From Domibacillus antri (GTDB taxonomy: Bacteria; Bacillota; Bacilli; Bacillales; Domibacillaceae), in contig NZ_MSDU01000048.1 of NCBI RefSeq assembly GCF_001936625.1, forward strand, positions 1 through 59,485: a stretch of DNA of 59,485 nucleotides, read 5' to 3'. This document shows positions 16,704-24,082 of this stretch, in pieces. Position 1 is the stretch's first letter; every line of letters begins with the position of its first letter. The notes beneath the pieces are model-generated. The model saw only the letters and a list, made by a program, of their open reading frames with translations. It ran no database searches and was not told the origin of the DNA. The position numbers were made by a program, and so were the translations under genes.

Positions 16704-18539
16704 TTACAGCCATTTATTTTTCCCAAGCCACGAATCATTGAAATTCATCGCATCAGTATTTTGTGGATGCTCAACCGGTTTTTTATCGGCATCTTCATCC
16801 TCTTGCATTAAATGAATGGTCCGGACGTTCAAAACATCTGCTGCTGCAAGAGCGTATACTTCGCAGTCAAGATAATGGTTGTCAGCATGCGTCGTCTTCG
16901 GTACCCAGCGCTGAGCATTTCGCCCACCGCTTGTTTTCACATTGACCCGGTGTTCCGCAGTCACCTGTTCGGCATATTCCCGGTCACAGTCTTTGTACAC
17001 CATCCAAGAGCCTTGTCCGTTCTTTTTTTGCAGCCGTGAAGCGATCATATCCTTATACTTACCACCATCGACAAGTAAAAGGCGGGTTCCATGAGCACGG
17101 GAAGAAACTTTGTTGATCGTGCTTATTTTAAAATGAGCATAGCTATTCGCCACCCCTTTGACTGGGATCGCCCATTCGCTGTTTGTCGCACAAAAATCAT
17201 ATACATCATCCGTTTGGTCGCCGGAATCGACGCCGCAAAGATTGACCATGAACGCTTCGCCGCTCCGATTCTTATATTCAACGTTCATGATGTTTTCGAT
17301 TTCACGGAAACTCATCGCCTGACCATGCGCAATGTTCTGACTCGTTAAATACGGCCCCCATGCACGGATTGTCCAATAAAGGCTCGTTTCCTGCACATCG
17401 ACACCGCCCGTCAGCATAACCGCCCAGTCCGGCACTTCAAATTCTTCATGATCAGTCTGTCTTTCCATAACCATATCAGCATTCGTTTTCATTTTCGTGT
17501 CTTCCCACGGTTCGGCCAGCCACGAGTTAATAAAATTCTGAAACGCTTCAGGATCATCCTTCGTGGTCAAATACTCTTTCGCAATTTCACCGAACCGCAC
17601 AAACGGCGAATACAGAGTATTCATCCAGTAGGCGACTTTCCGGGGGAATTCCGTCCGCTTCTCAACAACTTCCCACCGCCCAAACCGTAGCATTTGCGGC
17701 TTGTGCTGATCGGTGATGATGCAGCCACATTCCTGACAGACATAATTGGCAAATTCCGCACGGTCTACATTGCTCATGCCGTCTTTTTTTGGCCAGCGAA
17801 TATTTTGCATTTTCAATTCGATGTATTCGCCGCAGTGAGGACACGGAACTTTATAATGTTTCACCACATCCGCGTTTTCTTTTGCTTTCCAGATGTGATT
17901 TGTTTTTAAAGTTGGCGTTGACGTTAGAAAAATTTTCTTGTTCGGAAACGTTTTTGTCCGCTCGCGGGCAAGCTTGATCGGGTCTGCTTCTTTTTTGCTG
18001 GCACCGGGATATTTATCGACTTCATCCAGAAAAAGAAAACGAATCGGCTTACTGGAAAGAGAAGATGGAGAGTTGGCCCCGCTCAATGTGATGTACATGC
18101 CTTCGCACTGCAATTCCAGTCTGCTCGATCCCGCTTCAATGAATTTCTTTTTTAATTCCGGCGAAACACGTAGCATCGGCTGAATCCGGTTTTCCGAAAC
18201 ACTTTCCGCTAATGTATCTGTCGGGTAGACGATCATGGCCGGATTCGGATCTTGCATAATAACGTAGCCCAGCATATTATGCAACGCTTCTGTGCCGCCA
18301 ACCTGTGTCGGTTTTACGAATACAATTTCTTCTGTTTCGACATTATTAAATTCATTCATGATGTCATTAAGATAAGGAGTGACATCATTGCTCCATTTTC
18401 CAGGGATTGCCGATGACTTTCCATCCAAAACACGGTATTTCACGGCCCATTCACTTACAGTTAAATTTTCAGGCGGTTTCAAATAGCGAAGGGGCTGCTT
18501 GATAAAGTCCGGCCAATTATGCTCTTTTCTTTTTCGCAT
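16704..18539 (-). CDS. Terminase large subunit (GpA family)
   Basis: About 611 residues from ATG 18539 (MRKRKEHNW). It is a GpA-family packaging ATPase and nuclease: Walker A-like VKPTQVGGTEALHNMLGYVI near residue 85, Walker B FLFLDEVDKYP, a four-cysteine zinc site (CPHCGEY and CQECGC) and the nuclease half with TGGVDVQETSLYWTIRAWGP, CGVDSGDQTDDVYDF and THADNHYLDCEVYA. GpA terminases with Nu1-like small subunits cut at cos. It overlaps the small subunit gene by 23 bases. Confidence 0.95.
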   Translation of the reverse strand: MRKRKEHNWPDFIKQPLRYLKPPENLTVSEWAVKYRVLDGKSSAIPGKWSNDVTPYLNDIMNEFNNVETEEIVFVKPTQVGGTEALHNMLGYVIMQDPNPAMIVYPTDTLAESVSENRIQPMLRVSPELKKKFIEAGSSRLELQCEGMYITLSGANSPSSLSSKPIRFLFLDEVDKYPGASKKEADPIKLARERTKTFPNKKIFLTSTPTLKTNHIWKAKENADVVKHYKVPCPHCGEYIELKMQNIRWPKKDGMSNVDRAEFANYVCQECGCIITDQHKPQMLRFGRWEVVEKRTEFPRKVAYWMNTLYSPFVRFGEIAKEYLTTKDDPEAFQNFINSWLAEPWEDTKMKTNADMVMERQTDHEEFEVPDWAVMLTGGVDVQETSLYWTIRAWGPYLTSQNIAHGQAMSFREIENIMNVEYKNRSGEAFMVNLCGVDSGDQTDDVYDFCATNSEWAIPVKGVANSYAHFKISTINKVSSRAHGTRLLLVDGGKYKDMIASRLQKKNGQGSWMVYKDCDREYAEQVTAEHRVNVKTSGGRNAQRWVPKTTHADNHYLDCEVYALAAADVLNVRTIHLMQEDEDADKKPVEHPQNTDAMNFNDSWLGKNKWL

Positions 18540-19044
18540 GATAAACACCGTCCACACTCATCTGTTCCAACGCATCGTTTATTGTATCTGCCAGCATCTT
18601 CTCAATTCTTCTGGCTTCCAGCGGTTCTACATAAGGTCCAACTTCGGATGCCAGCTTTCGAGACAAAGACATAGCTGATTTTTTAAAGATAAGGAAAAAC
18701 CGAGACAATTCTGCCTCGGCAATTTCCTTATCAATGTATTTTCCATTCGCAATATCGGCTTTAAGCCTTGAAAGATCGGATTGGGCTTCCTTAAATGCAA
18801 TTTCGGCTTCTAATTTCTTTTTCTGAAGATTTACAGCCTTGTTCTCTTCGGAATCATCATTGTAAATGAGTCCTCTCCATTTGAGTACGTGCTTCAAATC
18901 CCACCAGCCTCTACTGTGCTGCGTCAATCCTTGCCTTTTCCAATCCGTCAGCGTCCTGTCGCTAATCTCAAGCAATTCAACCAGCTGTTTTGTTGATACC
19001 ACCACAACGCCACCCAGTTCTTTATACCCATACAAATCAATCAC
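18517..19044 (-). CDS. Terminase small subunit (Nu1-like)
   Basis: A 175-residue DNA-packaging protein. The N terminus has a winged helix-turn-helix (VVVSTKQLVELLEISDRTLT, then DWKRQGLTQ) as in lambda Nu1, followed by a long coiled coil (NLQKKKLEAEIAFKEAQSDL) for oligomerisation. It would bind the cos region and place the large subunit. The start drawn here is GTG 19044; a TTG at 19035 after GAGGTG is an equally possible start. Confidence 0.85.
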   Translation of the reverse strand: MIDLYGYKELGGVVVVSTKQLVELLEISDRTLTDWKRQGLTQHSRGWWDLKHVLKWRGLIYNDDSEENKAVNLQKKKLEAEIAFKEAQSDLSRLKADIANGKYIDKEIAEAELSRFFLIFKKSAMSLSRKLASEVGPYVEPLEARRIEKMLADTINDALEQMSVDGVYHAKKKRA

Positions 19045-19095
19045 CTCAATTCCGAAGTTCCGAAGTCGAATTTTTTTATTTTATGGAGGAGAATT

Positions 19096-19150
19096 TCGGG
19101 GCCTCGCAGACCCGCATAGGGTCATCCCCCTCAGAAGGACCCGTCAACCC
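19096..19150 (-). other. Candidate cos packaging site
   Basis: A GC-rich island in an otherwise AT-rich stretch directly in front of the terminase genes. It includes the perfect inverted repeat GACCC GCATA GGGTC at 19109-19123 and runs of G on the minus strand on both sides. Nu1/GpA terminases recognise a cos site at this location in lambda-like phages. The exact nick positions cannot be read from the sequence. Confidence 0.4.
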
Positions 19151-19180
19151 AGTAGCGTCGCCGATTTCTCGACTGCATAA

Positions 19181-19208
19181 GAAAAAGCACCCTCTGGTGA
19201 AGGTGCTT
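19181..19208 (-). terminator. Rho-independent terminator after the 19212 gene
   Basis: On the minus strand AAGCACC, a 9-base loop and GGGTGCTT form a stem followed by TTTCTT, starting 4 bases after the stop codon of the gene at 19212. Confidence 0.85.
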
Positions 19209-19211
19209 GAA

Positions 19212-19817
19212 TTATAAATCGTTTAAAGCAATTTGTATTTCCTGTAAGAGCTGTTCTTTAGATTTACTACTTGGGTAATCCCTGTATACTTTATCGTGCC
19301 CTTTTAGGTGACTTAACCAACCGTCTAATAAACTAAGGTAAGTGTTCTCTGTGTGACTTAAACTGCTCGCCGAACCTACATATCCATTTCCAGCTACGAA
19401 TGTTTCGAAACGAACAGCATAAGGGCCATGTTTTGCGTCATTGAATCGCTTCAAATGGAGGTTCCCATTAAAGTCAATCACCAATGAATTATTATAGTTA
19501 TCATCACCTTCAATTAGGACTTTTTCCAAATCTTCTTCAGTAATAAAATTCTTTATTGGCTTTCCTGTTCGATGCGGACGAACCGAGACTACAGGATCCA
19601 TTAAATTGGATACTACAGGATTAACTTCAGTTTGCTTTCCATCAAGGTCAATGTGCTTTGTTTTATCGACCCAGGACTTAGCATCATAATAGCTTTCAAA
19701 GATCATATCATCTTCGTGAACATCCTGTTCATCACCTTTAAATTCCTTAAAAGTTCCATCTTTTTTTAATCTGTGTGATGTATAAATAGTTTCTGATACA
19801 TCAATTGTAAATATCAT
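19212..19817 (-). CDS. Uncharacterised prophage protein in its own transcription unit
   Basis: About 201 residues from ATG 19817 (MIFTIDVSETIYTSHRLKKD); this start has GTGAGGA before it, whereas an ATG at 19844 has only a weak site. No known domain is recognised. It is soluble and acidic, with a strand-rich middle (NNSLVIDFNGNLHLKRFNDA) and a C-terminal helical part (YLSLLDGWLSHLKGHDKVY). Terminators lie on both sides (19181 and 19907) and the upstream 60 bases hold a direct repeat (CGACAAATAT CGACAAAC) and a TTGTCG/TAATTA promoter-like pair. Such isolated genes between late and regulatory blocks are often morons expressed by the lysogen. Confidence 0.65.
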   Translation of the reverse strand: MIFTIDVSETIYTSHRLKKDGTFKEFKGDEQDVHEDDMIFESYYDAKSWVDKTKHIDLDGKQTEVNPVVSNLMDPVVSVRPHRTGKPIKNFITEEDLEKVLIEGDDNYNNSLVIDFNGNLHLKRFNDAKHGPYAVRFETFVAGNGYVGSASSLSHTENTYLSLLDGWLSHLKGHDKVYRDYPSSKSKEQLLQEIQIALNDL

Positions 19818-19901
19818 TTTCCTCACTCTCCCTTTCTCCTGCATAATTCTAGGAAAAAGGTAATTATCCTACAAAAATCGCTCGACAAATATCGACAAAC
19901 A

Positions 19902-19926
19902 AAAGACCCCGACACCAATGCCGGGG
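19902..19926 (-). terminator. Rho-independent terminator downstream of ASCH gene
   Basis: On the minus strand CCCCGGCATTGGTGTCGGGG forms an imperfect hairpin followed by TCTTTTGTTTG. It lies about 80 bases after the stop of the ASCH gene and would separate it from the 19212 gene. Confidence 0.7.
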
Positions 19927-20007
19927 CGAAAAAGGAGGATGAAACAGTTTGGATCAATATGGGTCAGCCTATTACATTGGCTTACTTACAGTATATACGC
20001 ATATTGT

Positions 20008-20478
20008 CTATAAAGCTGTTCCCTCTTTGTTACCTCTTTTTGCTTCATCGGCATGATCCCACTCCCACAAACTCAATTTCCCTTTAGCATCAACTGGTGA
20101 AGGTAATGTTTTTATATTGTCTAATTCCCAGGCAAAACGGCCTTCTGTATAGTCGCCGAATTTAATTTCTAATCCGCTTATACCAGGACCGGTTGTAATG
20201 GCAATCTGATTGCAAAAGTTAGTAACTACTTTGTGGCAATCTTGAATTTCCGCTATTGCTAATACGGCGCCTGTCGGCAAATCTTTATACGATCTGATGC
20301 CATGTTCCGCTAACGTGCTTTTAATCCACGTATCTTCACAAGCCTCTTTATCAATCGACTTGCCTGCATGTATAGCAATCTGACCTCTATACTTTGTCTG
20401 CCATGAACGTGTTTCAAATCTCTTTTCTCCTAATGCAATGAGTGTCGCCCACGGCTGTTTAATAGTGATAGCTTTCAT
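20008..20478 (-). CDS. ASCH-domain protein
   Basis: A 156-residue ASCH/PUA-like protein. Family hallmarks are all in the first half: MKAITIKQPWATLIALGEKR, FETRSWQTKYRGQIAIHAGK, then GAVLAIAEIQDC; FAWELDNIKTL ends the fold. ASCH proteins bind RNA or modified nucleotides, and phage copies are common but of unknown role. It follows the late-regulator-like gene after 10 bases and is probably cotranscribed with it. Confidence 0.85.
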   Translation of the reverse strand: MKAITIKQPWATLIALGEKRFETRSWQTKYRGQIAIHAGKSIDKEACEDTWIKSTLAEHGIRSYKDLPTGAVLAIAEIQDCHKVVTNFCNQIAITTGPGISGLEIKFGDYTEGRFAWELDNIKTLPSPVDAKGKLSLWEWDHADEAKRGNKEGTAL

Positions 20479-20488
20479 AATTCACTCC

Positions 20489-20935
20489 TTATTGGATATA
20501 ATCGGGATCACTCTGGCTATTCTGGTCATGCCGTTCCTTATTGGCTTTTGATACGACTTTACGAATGTAGCCATATGAATAGCCAAGCTCCTTGGCTATT
20601 TCCTGATAAGATTTATCTTCAATGAAGCGCATGCGGGCAATACGATATGCCAGCCCATTCAGTGCATTAATACTGTCATCCATTTCTTCTTTCAGCTGCA
20701 GGCAGAAATCCAATTGCTCCTGCAGTTTATTTATTTTCACATTAATTCGATCTGTATTTTCAGCAGCCACTTGAATGCCATATTCCTGTGCGCCTCGTCC
20801 AGTGAATGGCAGCCTGCCTTCAACGCCAAAATTACGGCCGTACCAAAAATCCCGATCCACCTGCAGCATTTCTATCTGGAGCTGGATCACATCGATCTGC
20901 CGCACAAGATCTGCATAGTTTTTCATAATCTCCAT
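20489..20935 (-). CDS. Phage late-gene transcription regulator (RinA/ArpU-like, sigma region 4 HTH)
   Basis: A 148-residue protein. Residues 1-90 are helical with a coiled coil, and residues about 95-135 form a sigma-70 region 4 type helix-turn-helix: LAYRIARMRFIEDKSYQEIA, then KELGYSYGYIRKVVSKANKE. This is the layout of RinA/ArpU/DUF1492 proteins, which activate packaging and structural operons in Firmicutes phages. It lies between the replication block and the terminase genes, where such regulators usually occur. Confidence 0.75.
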   Translation of the reverse strand: MEIMKNYADLVRQIDVIQLQIEMLQVDRDFWYGRNFGVEGRLPFTGRGAQEYGIQVAAENTDRINVKINKLQEQLDFCLQLKEEMDDSINALNGLAYRIARMRFIEDKSYQEIAKELGYSYGYIRKVVSKANKERHDQNSQSDPDYIQ

Positions 20936-20965
20936 GTTTCAGCACGCCCTTTCTTTTTTTATGTC

Positions 20966-21323
20966 GGTAACAAATGTAGTAACAGGATCGTAACAGTTCT
21001 TTTGCTACCTCAAAATCCTTTTATATCAGCGCTTCAACACGATCCGGTAGCAGGTAACAGATATTTTGCTCATCCTTTTTATATTTTTCTTTTTTTATCT
21101 CTTCTTCTTTTTTTTTGTTTTTTATACTAATATCTATTATTATTTGTTACTTAAAAAATAAATAAGAGATAAAACTATATATAATAAGGGTTTGTTACGG
21201 TAACAGATCGAAAAATACATCTGTTACCTTTAATTTTAGAAAAAACGTGCTCAACCCTTGAAAATACTGTGTTTGATTAAGGTAACAAATATTAAGGTGC
21301 ATCCCGGTACCTTATCTGTTACT
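20966..21323. repeat. Array of GGTAACAGAT-type repeats; candidate phage replication origin
   Basis: This 383-base stretch without genes holds copies of GGTAACARAT in both orientations: exact GGTAACAGAT at 21053-21062 and 21199-21208, its reverse complement at 21219-21228 (a perfect inverted repeat with a 10-base spacer), ATCTGTTACT at 21314-21323, GGTAACAAAT at 20966-20975 and 21281-21290, ATTTGTTACT at 21142-21151, and variants at 20978-20998, 21001-21009 and 21046-21055. Between them lies a very AT-rich tract (about 21063-21190). It adjoins the primase-helicase gene. The sequence resembles the GGTGAACAG iterons that phage P4 alpha primase-helicase binds. Confidence 0.65.
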
Positions 21324-23202
21324 CCTCACTTTGATCCCTTGCATAAATACGTACATTTTTCCCATCAATTTTCTTTTGCTTTGACTCCCAACCAGCCTTC
21401 TTCATTCGCCGGCCGAACTCGGTGCTGCCGGACGCTTTCAGGCCTTCATCCTCACAATAAGCCACATACATTGCATAAATATCGCGTGTTTTTTTCCCTT
21501 CAATCTCCGCGTCATAGTTCTGCAAGAAAGAAAGGGCACTGTCCGATGAAATGAAATATTCCTCCGTCTGCTGGTTGATCGTTTCGGATTCCGTCAAGTG
21601 ACCGCCGTTCCCACGGATACGGGCAGCGCCTTCCAATGCCAGGCGTAACAGATAGGACTTTGCATTGACCGTAGACAGCTTTTCGTCGATGTGAATGTCT
21701 TTCTTGGTCACTTTGTTATCGCATGGAATGACAACGATCCGTCTGGCCACGCCCCCGGACTTATCCCGGAACATGGGCATCTCGTTACAAGTAAACACGA
21801 GTGTCGCACGATTTTCGACCATCGTGGCTGCCGAATATATCGGTCGGACCATGACCGGATCCCCGGATGCCAGCGTCTTGAAATTTGATGACTTGTCCAG
21901 GTATGAAGCATTAATATCATCGGCAATGTTTACAAGCTTTCCGACCAGGCTGTATATGGATGTGTCATCGTCGAATTTGTCGAGTGGCACGCCGGTGTGA
22001 AGGCTGTCTGTGAAGCGTTTGACCATTTTGATGAAAGTCGATTTTCCGTTATAGGCACTCGGGCCATAAAGAAAAAACACTTTATGTGGAAATCCTTTCG
22101 TCATGAGAATGTGGCCAAGCATTTCTTCGATAACGGTCCTTAAATCTTTCCTGCCTTTCGCTAAGAAATTAAGAAAATCATCCACGTCTTTGTCATACGC
22201 CTGCTCATCGTACCGGGCATCGAGAAAGTATGGCGTGAAGCCGGCATCAATCTGAATGACTTCGCCTTCATCAATGACATACCCACCTGGAAGCATCACC
22301 GGAAAATCCCCGTCTTCCACGAGCGATGCCTTGATTTTAAACAGGTCAAGCAGCTGCTTATGATTCGATGGCTTCAGCTGAATGTGCTGGTCAATTTCCC
22401 GCAGCAGTTTATTGTCATCGGTGATATACCGGTCTTTTTGTTTGAAGAAAAGCCGGCCGGAATAATAATGGATGTCGAGGCGTTCGGTCAGCACTTCACT
22501 GGTCATGACCATGTCTTTGGCATCGAGATATTTTTCTTTTTTCTTGACCGGCTTTTTCTCGAGCACAGACTGAAGAACAGTCATGGCTTCGTCACCCATC
22601 GGATCCGCGAACACGTAATGATCGATGAATCCCGCTAATGTCTCAAGTGTCTCTTTATCCAGTGCATATTGTTCGGCAGATGTCAGCAAATGACTGTATA
22701 GGGCTGAATTTCGTCCCTGATGTTCTTTGAGACCCAACAGGTCATGTTTTAATTTGGACGGCCACAGAAGCAATGGCAGCTCCGGAAGAGAATCTAAATC
22801 GTACAATAGATGATCGTTTTCCATCTTCCGCAGCTGTCCATTCTGTTTAATCGTCGCCTGTGACTTGGTACCGGTCTTATAATCAACTTTTACACCGCCA
22901 ACCGTGAGCTTCCCGGTATAGTTCCGGATGGGTGTGCTGATCTGCTCCGTCGTCGGGCGCTTATACCACAGGTGAAAGCCGCGGGACGTATGTACTTTTA
23001 ACGTCGGATACGTGTCGAAGATGACATCCGCAGCCTTTGACCGTTCGTCGAAATCCACAACGACCAATTTCGTGTTTAAGATTACGCCGGCGTCTTTGTA
23101 ATTGGTGTGATCGGTGCTAAAAATATCAAAAGAGTGTTTCGGCACTTTGCCGTCCAGTTCGATGTATTTAAGAATAGAAGATTTTTTGTTAGATTGGCCC
23201 AT
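21319..23202 (-). CDS. Primase-polymerase / D5-type replicative helicase
   Basis: A 627-residue fused replication initiator. Residues about 1-150 look like a prim-pol domain (VVVDFDERSKAAD with the D-x-D pair, then HTSRGFHLWYKRP). The C-terminal half is a P4 alpha/D5 superfamily III helicase: Walker A FFLYGPSAYNGKSTFIKM, Walker B KLVNIADDINASYL, sensor TLVFTCNEMP and VARRIVVIPCDN. A winged-helix tail follows (FGRRMKKAGWESKQ). ATG 23202 has AAAGGAGGG before it. The repeat array at its 3' end is its probable target. Confidence 0.92.
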   Translation of the reverse strand: MGQSNKKSSILKYIELDGKVPKHSFDIFSTDHTNYKDAGVILNTKLVVVDFDERSKAADVIFDTYPTLKVHTSRGFHLWYKRPTTEQISTPIRNYTGKLTVGGVKVDYKTGTKSQATIKQNGQLRKMENDHLLYDLDSLPELPLLLWPSKLKHDLLGLKEHQGRNSALYSHLLTSAEQYALDKETLETLAGFIDHYVFADPMGDEAMTVLQSVLEKKPVKKKEKYLDAKDMVMTSEVLTERLDIHYYSGRLFFKQKDRYITDDNKLLREIDQHIQLKPSNHKQLLDLFKIKASLVEDGDFPVMLPGGYVIDEGEVIQIDAGFTPYFLDARYDEQAYDKDVDDFLNFLAKGRKDLRTVIEEMLGHILMTKGFPHKVFFLYGPSAYNGKSTFIKMVKRFTDSLHTGVPLDKFDDDTSIYSLVGKLVNIADDINASYLDKSSNFKTLASGDPVMVRPIYSAATMVENRATLVFTCNEMPMFRDKSGGVARRIVVIPCDNKVTKKDIHIDEKLSTVNAKSYLLRLALEGAARIRGNGGHLTESETINQQTEEYFISSDSALSFLQNYDAEIEGKKTRDIYAMYVAYCEDEGLKASGSTEFGRRMKKAGWESKQKKIDGKNVRIYARDQSEE

Positions 23203-23208
23203 TAACGA

Positions 23209-23237
23209 TTGTTCCCTCCTTTCTTCTGTGATAAAAT
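23209..23237 (+). promoter_or_regulatory. Predicted sigma-A promoter for the + strand small peptide
   Basis: TTGTTC at 23209-23214, a 17-base spacer and TAAAAT at 23232-23237 preceded by TG (extended -10). It points away from the primase gene, whose start is only 7 bases away, and towards the 56-residue peptide at 23317. Confidence 0.65.
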
Positions 23238-23316
23238 CCTGAATAGACAGTTTCTAACAGTTTCTTAGGCAATCTCAATGAATGTCCGTCCTCTTATATA
23301 AAAGGAGGATGAAACA

Positions 23317-23487
23317 ATGGACATTTTAGTTGTACTTGTCATTATTACAAAAACTGTTTTGAACAGAATCAAGAAGTTATCGAAAATAATTAAAAAAAGC
23401 ACCAAAAAGCTTAAGAAACGATGGAAGAAACGTCTGATCAAAAAACTCAAAAAATGGGTTAGGGATTCACAAAACAAAATATTTTAG
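23317..23487 (+). CDS. Small hydrophobic-cationic peptide, candidate type I toxin (YonT-like layout)
   Basis: A 56-residue reading frame with a perfect binding site (AAAGGAGG, 8 bases before ATG). The N terminus is hydrophobic (ILVVLVIITKTVLN), and the remainder is a Lys/Arg-rich amphipathic helix (IKKSTKKLKKRWKKRLIKKL). That hydrophobic-then-basic layout and length resemble the YonT toxin of the SP-beta prophage. It runs against the phage operon and has its own promoter. CGTCCTC at 23287-23293 can pair with GAGGATG at the binding site and hide it, a common feature of type I toxin mRNAs. Two hairpins follow the stop. Identity with YonT is low; the call rests on layout. Confidence 0.5.
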   Translation: MDILVVLVIITKTVLNRIKKLSKIIKKSTKKLKKRWKKRLIKKLKKWVRDSQNKIF

Positions 23488-23565
23488 CCGTCATGGACTG
23501 TTCATGGACGGCACATTCATTGAGGTCGGCATTGCTCCTTGTCTAAGGGACCAATGTCGGCCTCA
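23488..23565 (+). other. Two stem-loops after the small peptide gene
   Basis: The first hairpin pairs GCCGTC-ATG with CAT-GGACGGC (23488-23513). The second pairs TGAGGTCGGCATTG (23521-23534) with CAATGTCGGCCTCA (23552-23565), 14 pairs including two G-U. No clear U-run follows, so they may protect the transcript end or be a target for an antisense RNA instead of acting as a plain terminator. The rest of the gap to 23655 is AT-rich and shows nothing clear. Confidence 0.55.
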
Positions 23566-23655
23566 TATAAATAAAATAATAATTTATCCCTTTTTTTCGT
23601 CGAATATTATTATTTCATCTATGTCTTCTGCGCCGCATAATGGTCGGATTGATTA

Positions 23656-24006
23656 TTACCAAATCCAACTCCAATGTTTTTGTTTCATGAAGAATTCGAG
23701 TGTGAATGTACACTTCTTACGCTCGCCGAAGAATCTTTCTTTCGGACCCATTGTCTCCATGTAAAGTTCATCGCCGAAGTAACGCAGGCGAAAATTCGTT
23801 ACTTCTGTACCCACTCGCACATTCATCTTTTCAGTTAATTTACTTCCGCATTGACTACAGAAATTACCGTCTTTCATCGCCTTATTACACTTGCGACATC
23901 CTTTTCGGTATTGATAGATATGGTTTTCTGTTCTAGTGAACACATACGCACCTTTGAAAAGCATTTTAATAGCTTCTCGATGGTCACACTTTTTAACTTC
24001 ATCCAT
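23656..24006 (-). CDS. Small zinc-ribbon protein, unknown function
   Basis: A 116-residue protein with one zinc ribbon near residues 37-57 (CRKCNKAMKDGNFCSQCG). The remainder has strands rich in aromatic residues (TNFRLRYFGDELYMETMG) and a C-terminal FTLEFFMKQKHWSWIW. It belongs to the replication operon between the primase and the sigma-like gene. No family beyond the ribbon is recognised. Confidence 0.6.
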   Translation of the reverse strand: MDEVKKCDHREAIKMLFKGAYVFTRTENHIYQYRKGCRKCNKAMKDGNFCSQCGSKLTEKMNVRVGTEVTNFRLRYFGDELYMETMGPKERFFGERKKCTFTLEFFMKQKHWSWIW

Positions 24007-24082
24007 TTAATAAACCTCGTTTCCACATATTTTGATTCAAATTCGTCATAAAAGGGACGCAGCCGAGCAACCCTTCATATGC

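Noticed and set aside
19949-20056. A 35-codon + strand frame from TTG after AAAGGAGGATGAAACA
   Set aside because: It runs into the end of the ASCH gene on the other strand, has no clear promoter and no cationic part; kept only as a low-interest finding.
20714-21130. A 138-codon + strand frame covering part of the repeat array
   Set aside because: It is mostly opposite the RinA-like gene and the AT-rich tract (Phe/Leu-rich), with no binding site or similarity to known proteins.
23265-23477. A 70-codon, very hydrophobic minus-strand frame opposite the candidate toxin
   Set aside because: It is the antisense image of the Lys-rich coding strand (AAA/AAG read as TTT/CTT), has no binding site, and the + strand has a promoter and a perfect Shine-Dalgarno.
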